Assembly: GCA_003255025.1 (NCBI GenBank)
Contig: QANY01008651.1
Location: 2,892,094-2,956,093 of the forward strand
Source: Datisca glomerata
Taxonomy: Eukaryota; Streptophyta; Magnoliopsida; Cucurbitales; Datiscaceae
DNA length: 64,000 nt
Direction of reading: 5' to 3'
Below the pieces are notes generated by a model that had not been told where the DNA came from, searched no databases, and saw only the letters and a list, made by a program, of their open reading frames with translations. A program made the position numbers and the translations under genes. Positions 43,921 through 54,486 of this stretch are shown here, piece by piece (the stretch's first letter is position 1; every line of letters begins with the position of its first letter).

Positions 43921-44560
43921 ATCTTTTACAGAGTCAAGTCACCGAATTAAACCAAAAATCCAAAAAGATCAATCATCCATAAAGATTACTCCTCAGTAAT
44001 TCAAGGACCCATTCAATAATATTGATCCCAATGATAATGAACAAATTCATATCAATCAATGAATGAATCGAAGAATTTACCTCGGCAAAATGTCAATGTT
44101 TTAACAAAATCAAAGTAATTTTGAAGACGTATTATGATGAAACCTCAGCATAACGCAACACTCATAATGATCTTCAAGGCAAGCAATTATCAATAGCACT
44201 AGTCACAATGACTTTTGCAGACAATAATTATGGTTTCTCTAAATTCAACAATCAAAGCACAAGAATCCAAGACAGAAATTACCAAAGAAAATCCAATGTG
44301 CAACTATCTCAATAACATTTCAACAACAATAATCATGACAAAGCAATTATGAAGACACAAAGACCAAGATAACAATTATCGAGGAATCTTTACATTTTGT
44401 ACTAATTGTACTAGTTGTCAAATAATTAGGGAACTATTTATGCTTTTTACTATTCTTAGTCAAAAGTACACAGAAGTAGAAATGTACAATGTTTTTAATT
44501 TTGTAAAATAGAACAGTTCAGGTAAGTGATGGGTTCCCGGTGAACTCTACTTTACTTAGC
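43921..44560 (+). promoter_or_regulatory. Promoter-upstream region of unit C
   Basis: Non-coding. It contains repeated 'caagataacaattatcgagg'-type units near 44200-44390 and the conserved block 'ggtaagtgatgggttcccgg' at 44521-44540, 20 bases before the TATA box. The equivalent blocks precede every promoter in the array. Confidence 0.6.
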
Positions 44561-44568
44561 TATAAATA
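44561..44568 (+). promoter_or_regulatory. TATA box of unit C
   Basis: tataaata in 'agctataaatagccagc', the best preserved promoter of the array. The following 300 bases to the primer site form the leader start. Confidence 0.8.
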
Positions 44569-44864
44569 GCCAGCCCTCTCCCATTTGTTCCTCAGAACCT
44601 GTTTTAAACTCTTAATTATTTGAGAGCAAAACTAGTTTTGAAACAAAGCTTTCTTCTTCTCCTTGTTTGTAATCTCTTATTCTTTTTCCTTCAATGTTAA
44701 ATAGTAAGCGGGAGCACTATTTAATTATTGCCAATAAACTTTACTGTTTGTGTAAGTTTTTAATCTTACACCTTAGTACAATTTTAACTGTTCTTGTATT
44801 TAATTCTTGCACTCTTAATACCCAGTCTATAATTTCTCATAATTATACTCGATTATATGTCTCT

Positions 44865-44877
44865 TGGTATCAAAGCC
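44865..44877 (+). other. tRNA-Met primer binding site, unit C
   Basis: tggtatcaaagcc, one mismatch from the initiator tRNA-Met complement. It confirms the pararetroviral nature and the orientation. Confidence 0.85.
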
Positions 44878-45299
44878 AACCTGGTGGGGATAATTATTGT
44901 TTTACTTAATTTACCTACTTAATTAATTTGTTCACCGTCTGTTATGGATGGTTATTACTTTTATTGTTACTTAACTACTTACCTGAATAATTGCTTTTTT
45001 AATCTCACTCTCCGTCCAAGTCATTGGTTATTTTTATGCTTGATTATTTTTTTGTAATATTTATTTATCTAATCTATAAATCTATTTTATCAGAGGCTGA
45101 CATATCAACTTCTATTGGTTTAGCTCCAGGTACCTCAGTAAGACCTCTTAGAGACCATAAATCCTGAGGGTAAGATGGGTGTAGAGGTAGGTTGAAGAAG
45201 AACGAACTTAATAAGAGGTTATAGAAGTCACACCAGATTAGTAACCAAAATAAATTATGAAATTTTCAATCATAAGAATAATTTAGTTGTTTTTTTGCA
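44878..45299 (+). promoter_or_regulatory. Leader of unit C
   Basis: Non-coding between primer site and polyprotein start. It aligns with the minus-strand leaders 42826-43215 and 34340-34795. It contains 'gctccaggtacctcagtaag' near 45123. No ORF. Confidence 0.6.
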
Positions 45300-46120
45300 A
45301 TGAGTAGATTATTTAGAAGTAATTCTTCTAGTAGCAACAAGTCTACAATAACTTCAATACCTTACATAATAAATGAAGAACATTTAGAATACCCAGCAGA
45401 TGATCAAGTAGATAGAGGGTATAGAATATACCCAAAATCCCTAATAAAAATATTTACAAATCAACATGGTCTGTTACTTCTTTCAAACCTCAGCATTATA
45501 TAAAAACAATTGAGAAAATATATGTTGTTGGGAAAGAGCATGAAAATTGTCTATTACTTTTCCCCAACTCAATAAAACATTACAATGAAGAAGGTTACAA
45601 TTTCCTTCATTTTGGTTTAGTTCAGATTGGAGTTAAACCACTCACAAGAAGATGCCTAAATACATTTGTCTTGTTAGCCTTGCGTGATGCAAGATTTACT
45701 AATTTTAATGATAGTATTCTAAGATTAATTGCATCTTCACTTTTTAATGGTCCAATCTATTTCGATTATTTCTCAGATTTCTCTGTTAGCTTAACAGACC
45801 CCCATATTCTAAAATCTTTAACTTTGAATATTAAAATTAATAGTTACCAAGTCTTTGAAGGCACCCAACTCCTAGCTTTAATTTTAAAAGTACATTACAA
45901 AGTCACCAAAACTAATATGAATTTCCAATCCATCAATTGGAGTCCCAAAAATCAAGCCCTATTGATCTAATCTAACCCTATTGATCTAATCTAACCAAAG
46001 TAATGCCAATATTAGAGTCCCTAAAATAATTAGGTGATCTAATATTACTTTGCCTTCAAATTGGCTTTTCACCAATGAAAGCCAACCCACTCTAATAGTA
46101 CATGGATTGTACTGTTAAAA
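45300..46120 (+). pseudogene. Movement protein, unit C
   Basis: The polyprotein starts at 45300 ('MSRLFRSNSSSSNKST', 67 aa to the first stop). The movement domain is open at 45671-45970 with 'ALRDARFTNFNDSILRLIAS' and 'NGPIYFDYFSDF'. A tandem duplication of about 20 bases at 45958-45997 ('ccctattgatctaatctaa' twice) breaks the frame, and the C-terminal part is frameshifted. Confidence 0.8.
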
Positions 46121-48060
46121 TTCATTTCCAATCATCTTCTAGTGCTAATCCTCAAATTAAGGAATATAGTCAATCTAGTACCCCTAGGAATTCCTTTTCT
46201 GGATCATCCATGAATAATTATTAAGATCTTAGGATTCAACAATTAGAACAAAAATTTAAAAAATTAAAAATTTAAGGCTTAAAAGTATAGCCATAAATTT
46301 CCAAGTTAATCAGCTAGTCTTTGATAATAAGTCTGAACAATCTGACGAACCAGAGGCACCCACTGAATAAGATTTCCAAGTTAATCCACAACTCTTAGTC
46401 TTAACTTTAGGAACCCTGAACCATGAATACAAACCTTATTGGGATGGTCTAGCCCAATATAATGATGACTCAGCCAATATTAACAGACGTAATAGGTTCA
46501 GAAAAAAATATAATATGGATCAAAGAAGAATTATACTTGATGAATGGAAGGAATTCATGCAGGAATTTTGAGTTTATATGTTTTTCCTTGATTATATTGA
46601 GGATATTTATGAGAAATATATTAATGTAATTTCCAAATCTAAAAGGGTTAAGGAAGACTCCAATGTGGTGACTGCTAGTCATCCACCATTTGAGAAAATT
46701 ATGACTAACCATATAAATTCTTTAATCACTGCTTCTCCTTTCTAGATTTCAAAGAAATAAGAACCTAATAAAAAAGTTGTTGAACAACTTAATTATACCA
46801 ATCAAAGTTTAATTACAATAGGTAAATGATAATATAAAATTGAAAATAAGGTTGATGATCTTCATGAACTCAAACCTAATAAAACCCTGAAATAAAAACC
46901 TTGAATAAATTTTTCAGATAAAACCATTTGAATATTGTTCCCATTAATAAACAAATTGATAAAATGTATCAAGAATTGAAAAATAAATCTGTTGAATCAT
47001 CTTCTTTTGTTAAGGTGATTAACCAAGACATAGTTGAGAATCAGAAAGCCATAGGTCAGAATCCACCTATGAGCCATCCACAATATGTGAATCTTCAAAT
47101 ATTCACAATATTGAAAACACATTTAAAAATTTTAGAAATTAACAAATTTGAAAGGAAATGGCATAAAATGCCTATTCCTCCTGATATCTAAATTTTTGAA
47201 AATTCTTTTATTAATCAATTATCTGATTCTGCAGAGAAATTGTATGAATGGAATATTGATGGATTTTCTAAACAGAAAGTTCTTAACAAATTACAGCACA
47301 TCGCGATGGTAGCCAACAGCTACATCATCACACAGTTTGTCTCACAATGAGGTAATCCAATTCTTAGTCACAAGATTCATAGGAATGTTTTATTCCTGAT
47401 GGGAAAAGCGTCTCACAGAAGAATCCAAAAATATCATTCTTTTAGCAGTTAAGATTGATCCTGAAGGAATACCAATTATTGGAGAAGATCAGGAAACAAT
47501 GCCTGATGTCATCAATACACTCCTTTACAAAATATTCAAGCACTTCATTGGAACGCCAAGTAATACTACTTCATGCATCCATGACCAATTAACCAATCAT
47601 AGATGTCCAACCCTAAGTGGTTACCACTGGTACAAAAATATATTTTTTGTCTGGAGTAATGACAAGGGATGATAAATCAACCCTTCAGAAAAGAAAAGTT
47701 TATTAATGGATTACCCAATTTGTTCACACATAAAATTAGAATATTTCTTAGTAATGACCTAGGTAATATAGACTCTAATAGTCTCACCTACGGTACAATA
47801 ATTACTGCAAATACAAAATGAAGGTTTAAGAATGTGCATTGATATGAAAATCAATAAACAAATAAAAAAAGAAAATAAAACTACCATATATGAATTAGGC
47901 AATTTCTGCAAGCAATATGGTTTACCCGTTATTGCTCCTTCCTAGAAAAATAGAAACAATTCTCATTTAAGCCCGATAAGGTCTTTTCAAGTTCTAACAG
48001 TGATTCTCCTAACATCTTAATGGGGTGTAGGGATAGTTGTTGTCAAAAAATAAATATTTG
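46121..48060 (+). pseudogene. Linker and coat protein, unit C (zinc knuckle deleted)
   Basis: The Ser-rich linker is near 46140-46260, followed by acidic coiled-coil-like sequence. The coat N-terminus is open at 46928-47191 ('NKFERKWHKMPIPPDI'). Capsid core words ('EKFINGLPNLFTHKIR', 'NSLTYGTII') are readable near 47690-47820 with stops. At about 47990 roughly 0.4 kb, including the zinc knuckle, is deleted relative to unit B. No frame is longer than 90 codons. Confidence 0.75.
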
Positions 48061-48549
48061 ATATTAAATTTGCTCCAAGTAAAAGTCAAAATATAATTAT
48101 TAAACTCTTCAATCAATTTACTAATTTCTTGATTGTCTACATTAATAATATTCTTATTAGACAATGTTGGTTACATTTCTTGATTGTTTGCATTAGCAAA
48201 ATGTGTTAAAAAATACTAGAATTTTTTTTTAAATTGTTTACCAAGTTAATAAAACAAAATAATTTAATTATCTCTACAAAAAAAATTAAATTGTTTCAAT
48301 CAATTAAATTTCCTGGATTTGAATTTTATTATTTCATCAATCAGGTCATACAAGTTGTTTTATTAAATAAAAATTTCTTTTAATTAATTACGAATCTGCA
48401 AAACATGTTTTGAAATTCCTTCCAAACAAAGTTTTGCCATGTTACAATTTATTCTTAGCATTTTTTATTTCAATATTTAATTTACTCATATTATTAATTC
48501 AATTCCAACTTTCTTTAATTTTTGCAGGAAATCATTTCAAGAATCGACA
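48061..48549 (+). pseudogene. RT scrap and pre-ORF2 spacer, unit C
   Basis: Protease and most of RT (about 1.3 kb) are missing. Only the end of RT (near 48290-48340, 'tcctggatttgaattttatt', shared by A and B) remains, followed directly by the AT-rich spacer before the second ORF. At 48505-48527 a pyrimidine-rich tract ends in 'tttgcag', a candidate splice acceptor. Confidence 0.6.
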
Positions 48550-49084
48550 ATGGAAGAATTTGACCTACAAGAATATGGAAAGGTAAAACCTAGAATACTC
48601 AACCAAAATTCCTTTAAAATTAAGAAGCTCAATGGCAAGACAACCGCTCTTTGCTCAAAACTCTCATTCATTAATTATGGTCATAATGTATTTAAATATC
48701 TAAGAAATGACTCGATTGATAAATTGGAATTTTTTTTAGAAGATACTGGGTTGAAACATGAATTCAATGCAACATTATTTCAATGGTATAAAAAGTGTTA
48801 AAAAAGTATGTTTTCAAAAAGATAATGAAAAATGTTATGATAACAAAAAAATTTTAACTGTGAACCTATTAGGACAAGTAGTTTTCAAAATTGAATTTTC
48901 AAATAAAACAATAAAAGAATTTTTTATAATGGAAGGAAATTTTTTCATCATGCCTGATGGATTTCAAAAATATCATACGCATCCGGAGGAATCCTTAATA
49001 AAAAGAATCAATATCACTTTCAGAAAATCATGTGATGAATGGTTCAAAAATAGCAAAGTCTTCAACTCAACAATTAGCCCTTGA
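48550..49084 (+). pseudogene. AlkB-like 2OG-Fe(II) dioxygenase ORF, unit C
   Basis: The first piece is 48550-48801 ('MEEFDLQEYGKVKPR', 'SFINYGHNVFKYL'). After a frameshift a second piece, 48758-49084, carries the catalytic half. 'FQKDNEKCYDNKKILTVNL' has Gln in place of the iron-binding His of HxD. 'FFIMPDGFQKYHTHPEE' holds the distal His, and 'RINITFR' supplies the Arg pair expected to bind 2-oxoglutarate. It is the only copy keeping that Arg motif. Upstream neighbour is the RT scrap; downstream is the FYRDIL segment. AlkB is my best reading; another cupin-type dioxygenase is possible. Confidence 0.7.
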
Positions 49085-49990
49085 GGCCCAAATTAAAGAA
49101 GAGTCTTCTACTTATAACCAAGTCAAATCAACATTACTTACGTCCATCAGAGCCGATTACAAATCAACTATGGTCAAACAATTTGACCCTTTCATTTGCT
49201 TAAATAATGCACAGCAAAAATCTCTTTAATATTGAGCTTTCATTTGCTCATCTGAAGAATCCAATACAAATAACCAAATCCCATTTCAATCCCAAACTCC
49301 ATTTTGTCCCCAAACACAATAACAAAAATTTCAGTTTCTACAGAGACATTCTCTTAGAAACAAAATCCATAAAAATTAGCCCAATAAAAAATTCTGAAGA
49401 AAGAATCATTTATCATTCTTTCTCTATCCTCAGGATCATAATTATAAAGGATTGCAAAATTCATCCTTCAAATAAAAAATAATATAATTATTTTGACTAT
49501 ATTGATGCATGGCACAGGATTTTCCTACATCAAAATAATAATTTTTCTCACTTTTGGGTTTTGAATTTTGATAAGAATTTAAAAATTGATTTTCCAAATT
49601 AGTTTTTAAATGGTGGTCCATTCATGGTCTTACCTTAGAACTGTTTCCAATTGATTTACATCAATATTTGAATTTATTTTCAAACATTTATAAGCCCTCA
49701 CCAATTGAGGCATCATTTTCCTTAATACTTTGTTTTTCAAGCAAATAGAAAATACCTTGGATTTTGAAATGGAAATATTCTATGAAAAATGAAATCCTCA
49801 CCAGAGAATATTATGTTAAAGATTAATGAGCTCATTTACCTAGCTCCACAAATCGAACCATCTAGTCCAAATTTATCCAAACCCAAGTCCAAACCCTCTT
49901 CAAATGGTAAATCAAAAGTCACAAAGACAAAGTCCAAATTAGAATAAAAATTAATCCAAAAGAAAATACTTCTCATTCTGAAAGACAATG
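49085..49990 (+). pseudogene. Downstream conserved segments of the second ORF, unit C
   Basis: The open piece 49207-49482 (91 aa) has 'FAHLKNPIQITKSHFNPK' and 'HNNKNFSFYRDILLETKSI', conserved with B. The WILKWQY-type block near 49745-49800 and the Lys/Ser/Pro tail near 49830-49960 are frameshifted. Unit C shows that the AlkB-like part and these segments were adjacent. Confidence 0.6.
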
Positions 49991-50697
49991 ATGATTCTGA
50001 CTCTGGATCATTCGAAGAGTCAAGTTTCACAATCAAACCAAAAATTCAAAAATGTCAATCATCCAGAATTATTACCTTCAACAATTGAAGGACCCATTTG
50101 ATGACATCAGTCTCAGTAATGATAAAAAAAGAGAAATAATTTACCTTTGGCAAAATGTCAATGTTTGAAATAATCAAAATAAAAAAATCAAGTAATCTTG
50201 AAGATGTATCATGATGACACCTCAACACAATGCAAAGGTCATAATAATCTTCAAAGATGAGCAATTATCAATGGCATTATTCACAATGACGTTTTCAGAC
50301 AATAATTATGCTTTCTTTAAAATCAACGTCCAAGACACAAGAATCCAAGATAGCAATCATCAAGGCTTAACAACAATGCCTCTACAAAATAATGCAACAA
50401 TCAAGACACTGAGGTCCAAGATAGCAATTATCAAAGATCAACAATAGTGGCTGCACCAAAAAAAGCAACGATCAAGACACGAAGATTGAGATAGCAATTA
50501 TCGAGGAATCTTTGTAATTTGTCATTTTTTAATAGTTGTACTAGTTGCCAATTAATTAGGCAACTATTTATGATTTTTACTATTCTTAGTCAAAAGTAGA
50601 CAAAATTAGAAATGTAAAATATTTTTACTTTTGTAGAATAGAATAGTTCAGGTAAGTGATGGGTTCTCGGTGAACTTCATTTACTTGTTTATAAATA
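49991..50697 (+). promoter_or_regulatory. Upstream repeats and promoter of unit D
   Basis: Non-coding. Degenerate units of 'aagatagcaattatcaa(a/g)ga' occur near 50344, 50415 and 50480, about 70 bases apart. Then come 'ggtaagtgatgggttctcgg' (50651-50670) and a TATA box (tataaata) at 50690-50697. Confidence 0.65.
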
Positions 50698-50857
50698 ATC
50701 AGCGTTCTCCCATTTATTTCTCAGAACTTATTTTCAACTCTTAACTATTTTAGAGCAGAGCGAACCTAATAGGAGATTGTAGAAGTCATAATAGATTAGT
50801 AACTAAAATACAGTATGAAATTTTCAATCATAAGAATAATTTAGTTATTTTTTGTCA
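50698..50857 (+). other. Deleted leader of unit D
   Basis: Only about 160 bases separate the TATA box from the polyprotein ATG at 50858, against 730 in unit C. The primer site is missing. The deletion joins 'tattttagagcag' to 'agcgaacctaataggag' near 50760. Confidence 0.65.
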
Positions 50858-51530
50858 ATGAGTAGATTATTTAAAAGTAATTCTTCTAGTAGCAATATGT
50901 CTACAATAACTTTAATACCTGACATAATAAATGAAGAACATCTAGAATAATAGATGATCAAGTAGATCATAGGGTATGAAATATACCCAAAATCCCTAAT
51001 AAAAATATTTACAAATCAACATGGATTGTTACTTCTTTCATGCCTCAGCATCATGTAAAAATAATTGAGATAATATATGCTCTTGGGAAAAAGCATGAAA
51101 CTTATCAATTACTTTCTCTCAACTCAATAAAACATCACATTGAAGAAGGTTATAATTTCTTTCATTTTGGTTTAGTCCAGATTAGATTTAAACCACTCAT
51201 AAGGATATGCTTAAATACCTTTGTCTTGTTAGCCTTGCTTGATGCAATATTTACTAATTGTAATGATAGTATTCTAGGATTAATTGAATCATCACTTTAT
51301 AATGGTCCAATCCATATCGATTGTTTCTCAGATTTATCTATTAGTTTAACAAACCATCATATTCTAAAATCTTTAACTTTGAATATTAAAACTAGTAGTT
51401 ACCAAGTCTTAGAGTCCCTAAAACAATTAGGTGGTATGATATTACTTTGCCTTCAAATTGGCTTTTAACCAATGAAAGCCAACCCACTCCAATAAAACAG
51501 CCAATTGAAGATTTAAATTACATCCAACAG
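50858..51530 (+). pseudogene. Movement protein, unit D
   Basis: Start at 50858 ('MSRLFKSNSSSSN'), broken early. The main frame is 51040-51468 (142 aa) with 'NDSILGLIESSLYNGPIHID' and 'NHHILKSLTLNIKTSSYQVL'. About 150 bases after that point, which in A encode the 'LALIFRIHYK' stretch, are deleted, and the frame shifts. Confidence 0.8.
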
Positions 51531-53088
51531 TACATGGATGGTACTGTTAAAATTGATTTCCAATCATCTTCTAGTTCTAATCCTCAAATTAGGGAGTATA
51601 GTCAATTTAGTACCCCTAGGAATTCCTTTTTTGGATCATCAATTAATAATGATCAAGATCTTAGGATTCAACAATTAGAACAAGAATTAAAAAATTAAAA
51701 ATTTACGGCTTAAAAGTATAGCCATAAATTCTCAAGTTAGTCAGCCAGTCTTTGATAATAAGTCTGAACAATCTGACGAACCAGAGGAACCCACTGAATC
51801 TGATTTGTATGTTAATCCACAACTCTTACTCGTAAATTTAGGAACCCTGAACCATGAATACAAACCTGATTGAGAAGGTCTAGCCCAACATAATGATGAC
51901 TTAGCCAATCTTAATAGACGTAATAGGTTTAGAGAAAAATATAATATGGATAAAAAAAGAATCATACTTGCTGAATGGAAGGCATTCATGCAAGAATTTT
52001 GAGTTTATATGTTTTTCATTGACTATATTGAGGATATTTATGAGAAAAATATTAATATAGTTTCTAAATCTAAATAGGTTAAGGAAGAGTTAAGTGTGGT
52101 GACTGCTAGTCATCCACCACCTAAGTAAATTATGATTAACCATAAAATTTCTTTAATCACCAATCAAAAGAAGAGGAACCTAATAAAAAGGTTTGCTGAA
52201 CAACTCAATTATACCAATCATAGGTTAATTACAATAGCTAAACAATTAGATAAAATTAAAAATAAGTTTGATGATCTTCATGAACCTCAACCTAATGAAA
52301 CCTTAAAAGAAAAACATTTAATAAATCTTTCAGATAAAACCACTTTGAATAGTATTCCCATTAATAAACAAATTGATAAAATGCTTTAAGAATTGAAGAA
52401 TAAATCCATTGAATCATCTTTTTCTGTTAAGGTTATTAACTGAGGCAGTAGCTTAGAATCAGAAAGTCATATATCACAATCTACTGTGAGTCATCTACAA
52501 TAAGTGAAATGTTCAAACGTTAACAATATTGAAAACACATTTCAAATTTTAGAAATTAATAAATTATAAAGGAAATTGCATAAAAAACCTATTCCTCCTG
52601 ATATCCAAATTTTTGAAAATTCTTTAATTAATCATTTTATGTTTCTGTAGAGAAATTGTGCGAATGGAATATAGATGGAATTTCTAAATAGAAAGTTCTT
52701 AACAAATTACAACACATGGTGATGGTAGCAACAACTACATCACCACACACAGTTTGTCTCACAATGAGGTAATCCAACTCTTAGTCACAATATTTACAAG
52801 AATGCTTCATTCCTGATGGGAAAAACATAAGAAGAATCCAAAAATATCATTCTCTCAGCAGTTAAGATTGATCTTGAAGGAACACCAATTATTGGAGAAG
52901 GTCAGGAAACAATGCCCGATACCATCAATACAGTCCTTTACACAATAATCAAGCACTTCATTGGAATGCCAAGTAATATTACTTCGCGCATCCATGATAA
53001 ATTAAACAATCTTAGGCGTCCAATCCTAAGTGATTTCCACTAGTACAAAAATATACTTTTGTTTAGAGTAATGACAAGGGATGATAGT
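51447..53088 (+). pseudogene. Linker and coat protein, unit D (cut by L4)
   Basis: The linker is open at 51447-51698 with 'IEDLNYIQQYMDGTVKIDFQ' and 'STPRNSFFGSSINNDQDLRI'. Coil-rich and coat N-terminal parts follow (52132-52389 open). Capsid core sequence near 52860-53085 is frameshifted and stops at 53088 ('gggatgatagt'), where the Tat LTR L4 begins. The rest of the unit is absent. Confidence 0.7.
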
Positions 53089-54250
53089 TGTAGATACCGT
53101 ATTTTATCCGATTCAATACTTTAAAAATATAAATTTTATTTTTTTGGCTCATATAATAGCCTAAGACTATGTGTATGATTTGAAAAATAGCCTAATGCCT
53201 AAAAATAAGAAGATTTGTCCAACGACTAAAAAAAGGAACAAAAGGACTAAAAATAAAAAGTAAAGCTCAAAGTTTGCCTATATATAGAGGGGAGGTCTTC
53301 ACTTGAAAGGAGATTTGGAGAGTGAGAAAGAGAATGGATTTTAGAGAGAGAAAGAGAGGTCTTGAGAAAATAGTGAAAAGAGAGAAAGAATGAAAGTTTT
53401 CATTTCTATTCGTCTTCTATCTTCTCCTTTTCATTTTATTAAGGTAGTTCAAATCTCTTGCATTTTAACTTACAATATATCATGTTCATTCTTATTAATC
53501 ATCGCTCTTCTTCATACTCATGTTTTGATATTTCTTTATTTCATTTTTCATCTATAAGTTTGTTTGCTCATTCTTTAACATTTCTCCTACTATTAATCTT
53601 AAGTTTTATTTTCATGTATTGTTTATTTCTCTACACGTTTGATAATGAGATATTTTTCATCATCAACTCAATCAATGAGGATGAGGATAAAGCTTTTGAG
53701 GGGTGTAAAATTAACTCAATGTGAATCAACCCTTTAATAGGTTTAAAGTGTACATTTGATGAAAATATCTCCTATGATAATTTCTCATACATAAAAATGC
53801 ATAAAATAGAGAGTAAAACCTCTATATATGATTTTGCAAATATTTAAGCTTTGATTTTTTTTATGTTCTTACAAGTCTTCTCTTCTTTTCTTTTTAATTT
53901 TTGTTCATAATTTTTGTGACACTTGTTTGAATTAGTTACCATCCGTGATCACTACTAGCAATGAAGGATGAAAGGAAAATGGTAATTAGCAAACTAAGTG
54001 GTCCAAAACAAAAAATGGTATATTTATATCCCAAACAAATATTATTTTATTTTGAAAGTTTTATTATTTTTTGAGTGACACTTGTTTAAAGTAGTTACCA
54101 TCCATGATCATTCCTAGCAATGAAGGAAGAAAGGAAAAATGGTAATTAGTGAGCTAAGTAGTCCAAAACAAAAAAAAATGGTATATTTATATTCCAAACA
54201 AAATTATTTATTTATTTTAGAGACACTTATTTAAATTAGTTATCATCCCT
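53089..54250 (+). repeat. L4: Tat LTR, truncated at its 3' end
   Basis: Perfect start TGTAGATACCGTATTTTATCC; TATA (tatatata) at 53279-53286; very similar to L1. It breaks off at about 54250 inside the internal repeat block. It entered pararetroviral unit D within the coat protein; since its right half is missing, the target duplication cannot be checked. Confidence 0.85.
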
Positions 54251-54486
54251 AAAGGGAAAGCACGGGTATAGTTCTAGTGTATGTGTGTGAAATTAAAAAT
54301 TATGTAAAGAAATATACTTCAAAAAATAAAACTATATACAACTGTAAGCATGAATAAGAAAAACAATGAATCAAATAAATAAACAAAGAACCACACAAAA
54401 AAGATATCATCTGATAAAATTTTGGTTTGACTCTCTATCAATTTAAAATGGTTAGACCAATTACCTCTCCAGTGGAGCCGTCAAGC
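54251..54486 (-). mobile_element. Tat 5' internal region with primer site (minus strand)
   Basis: Sequence directly following L5 in the Tat sense. It contains a candidate primer site at 54466-54483 (minus strand tgacggctccactggaga), similar to the TGGCGACTCCACTGGGGA site I associate with Tat/Ogre elements. Its presence shows that L5 was a 5' LTR. It is joined tail-on to L4 at about 54250. Confidence 0.55.

Larger units (their letters stand above)
43221..53088 (+). mobile_element. Endogenous pararetrovirus tail C0 and units C and D (plus strand, head to tail)
   Basis: C0 (43221-44560) is the 3' part of a unit. C (44561-50689) starts with TATA box and primer site and runs to the promoter of D. 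D (50690-53088) ends inside the coat protein, where L4 begins. All are related to A and B but oppositely oriented. C lacks zinc knuckle, protease and most of RT; D lacks the primer site and part of the movement protein. The region is a decayed tandem array, not a functional virus. Confidence 0.8.

Noticed and set aside
44865..44877. tRNA gene suggested by the tRNA-Met-like sequence
   Set aside because: Only the 13-base complement of the tRNA 3' end is present, with no cloverleaf; it is a primer site.
44694..44909. 71-codon frame over the unit C leader
   Set aside because: It spans the primer binding site and is not kept in the other leaders.
50340..50500. CRISPR-like spaced repeats
   Set aside because: Degenerate units in a plant pararetroviral promoter region; no conserved direct repeat or spacer structure.
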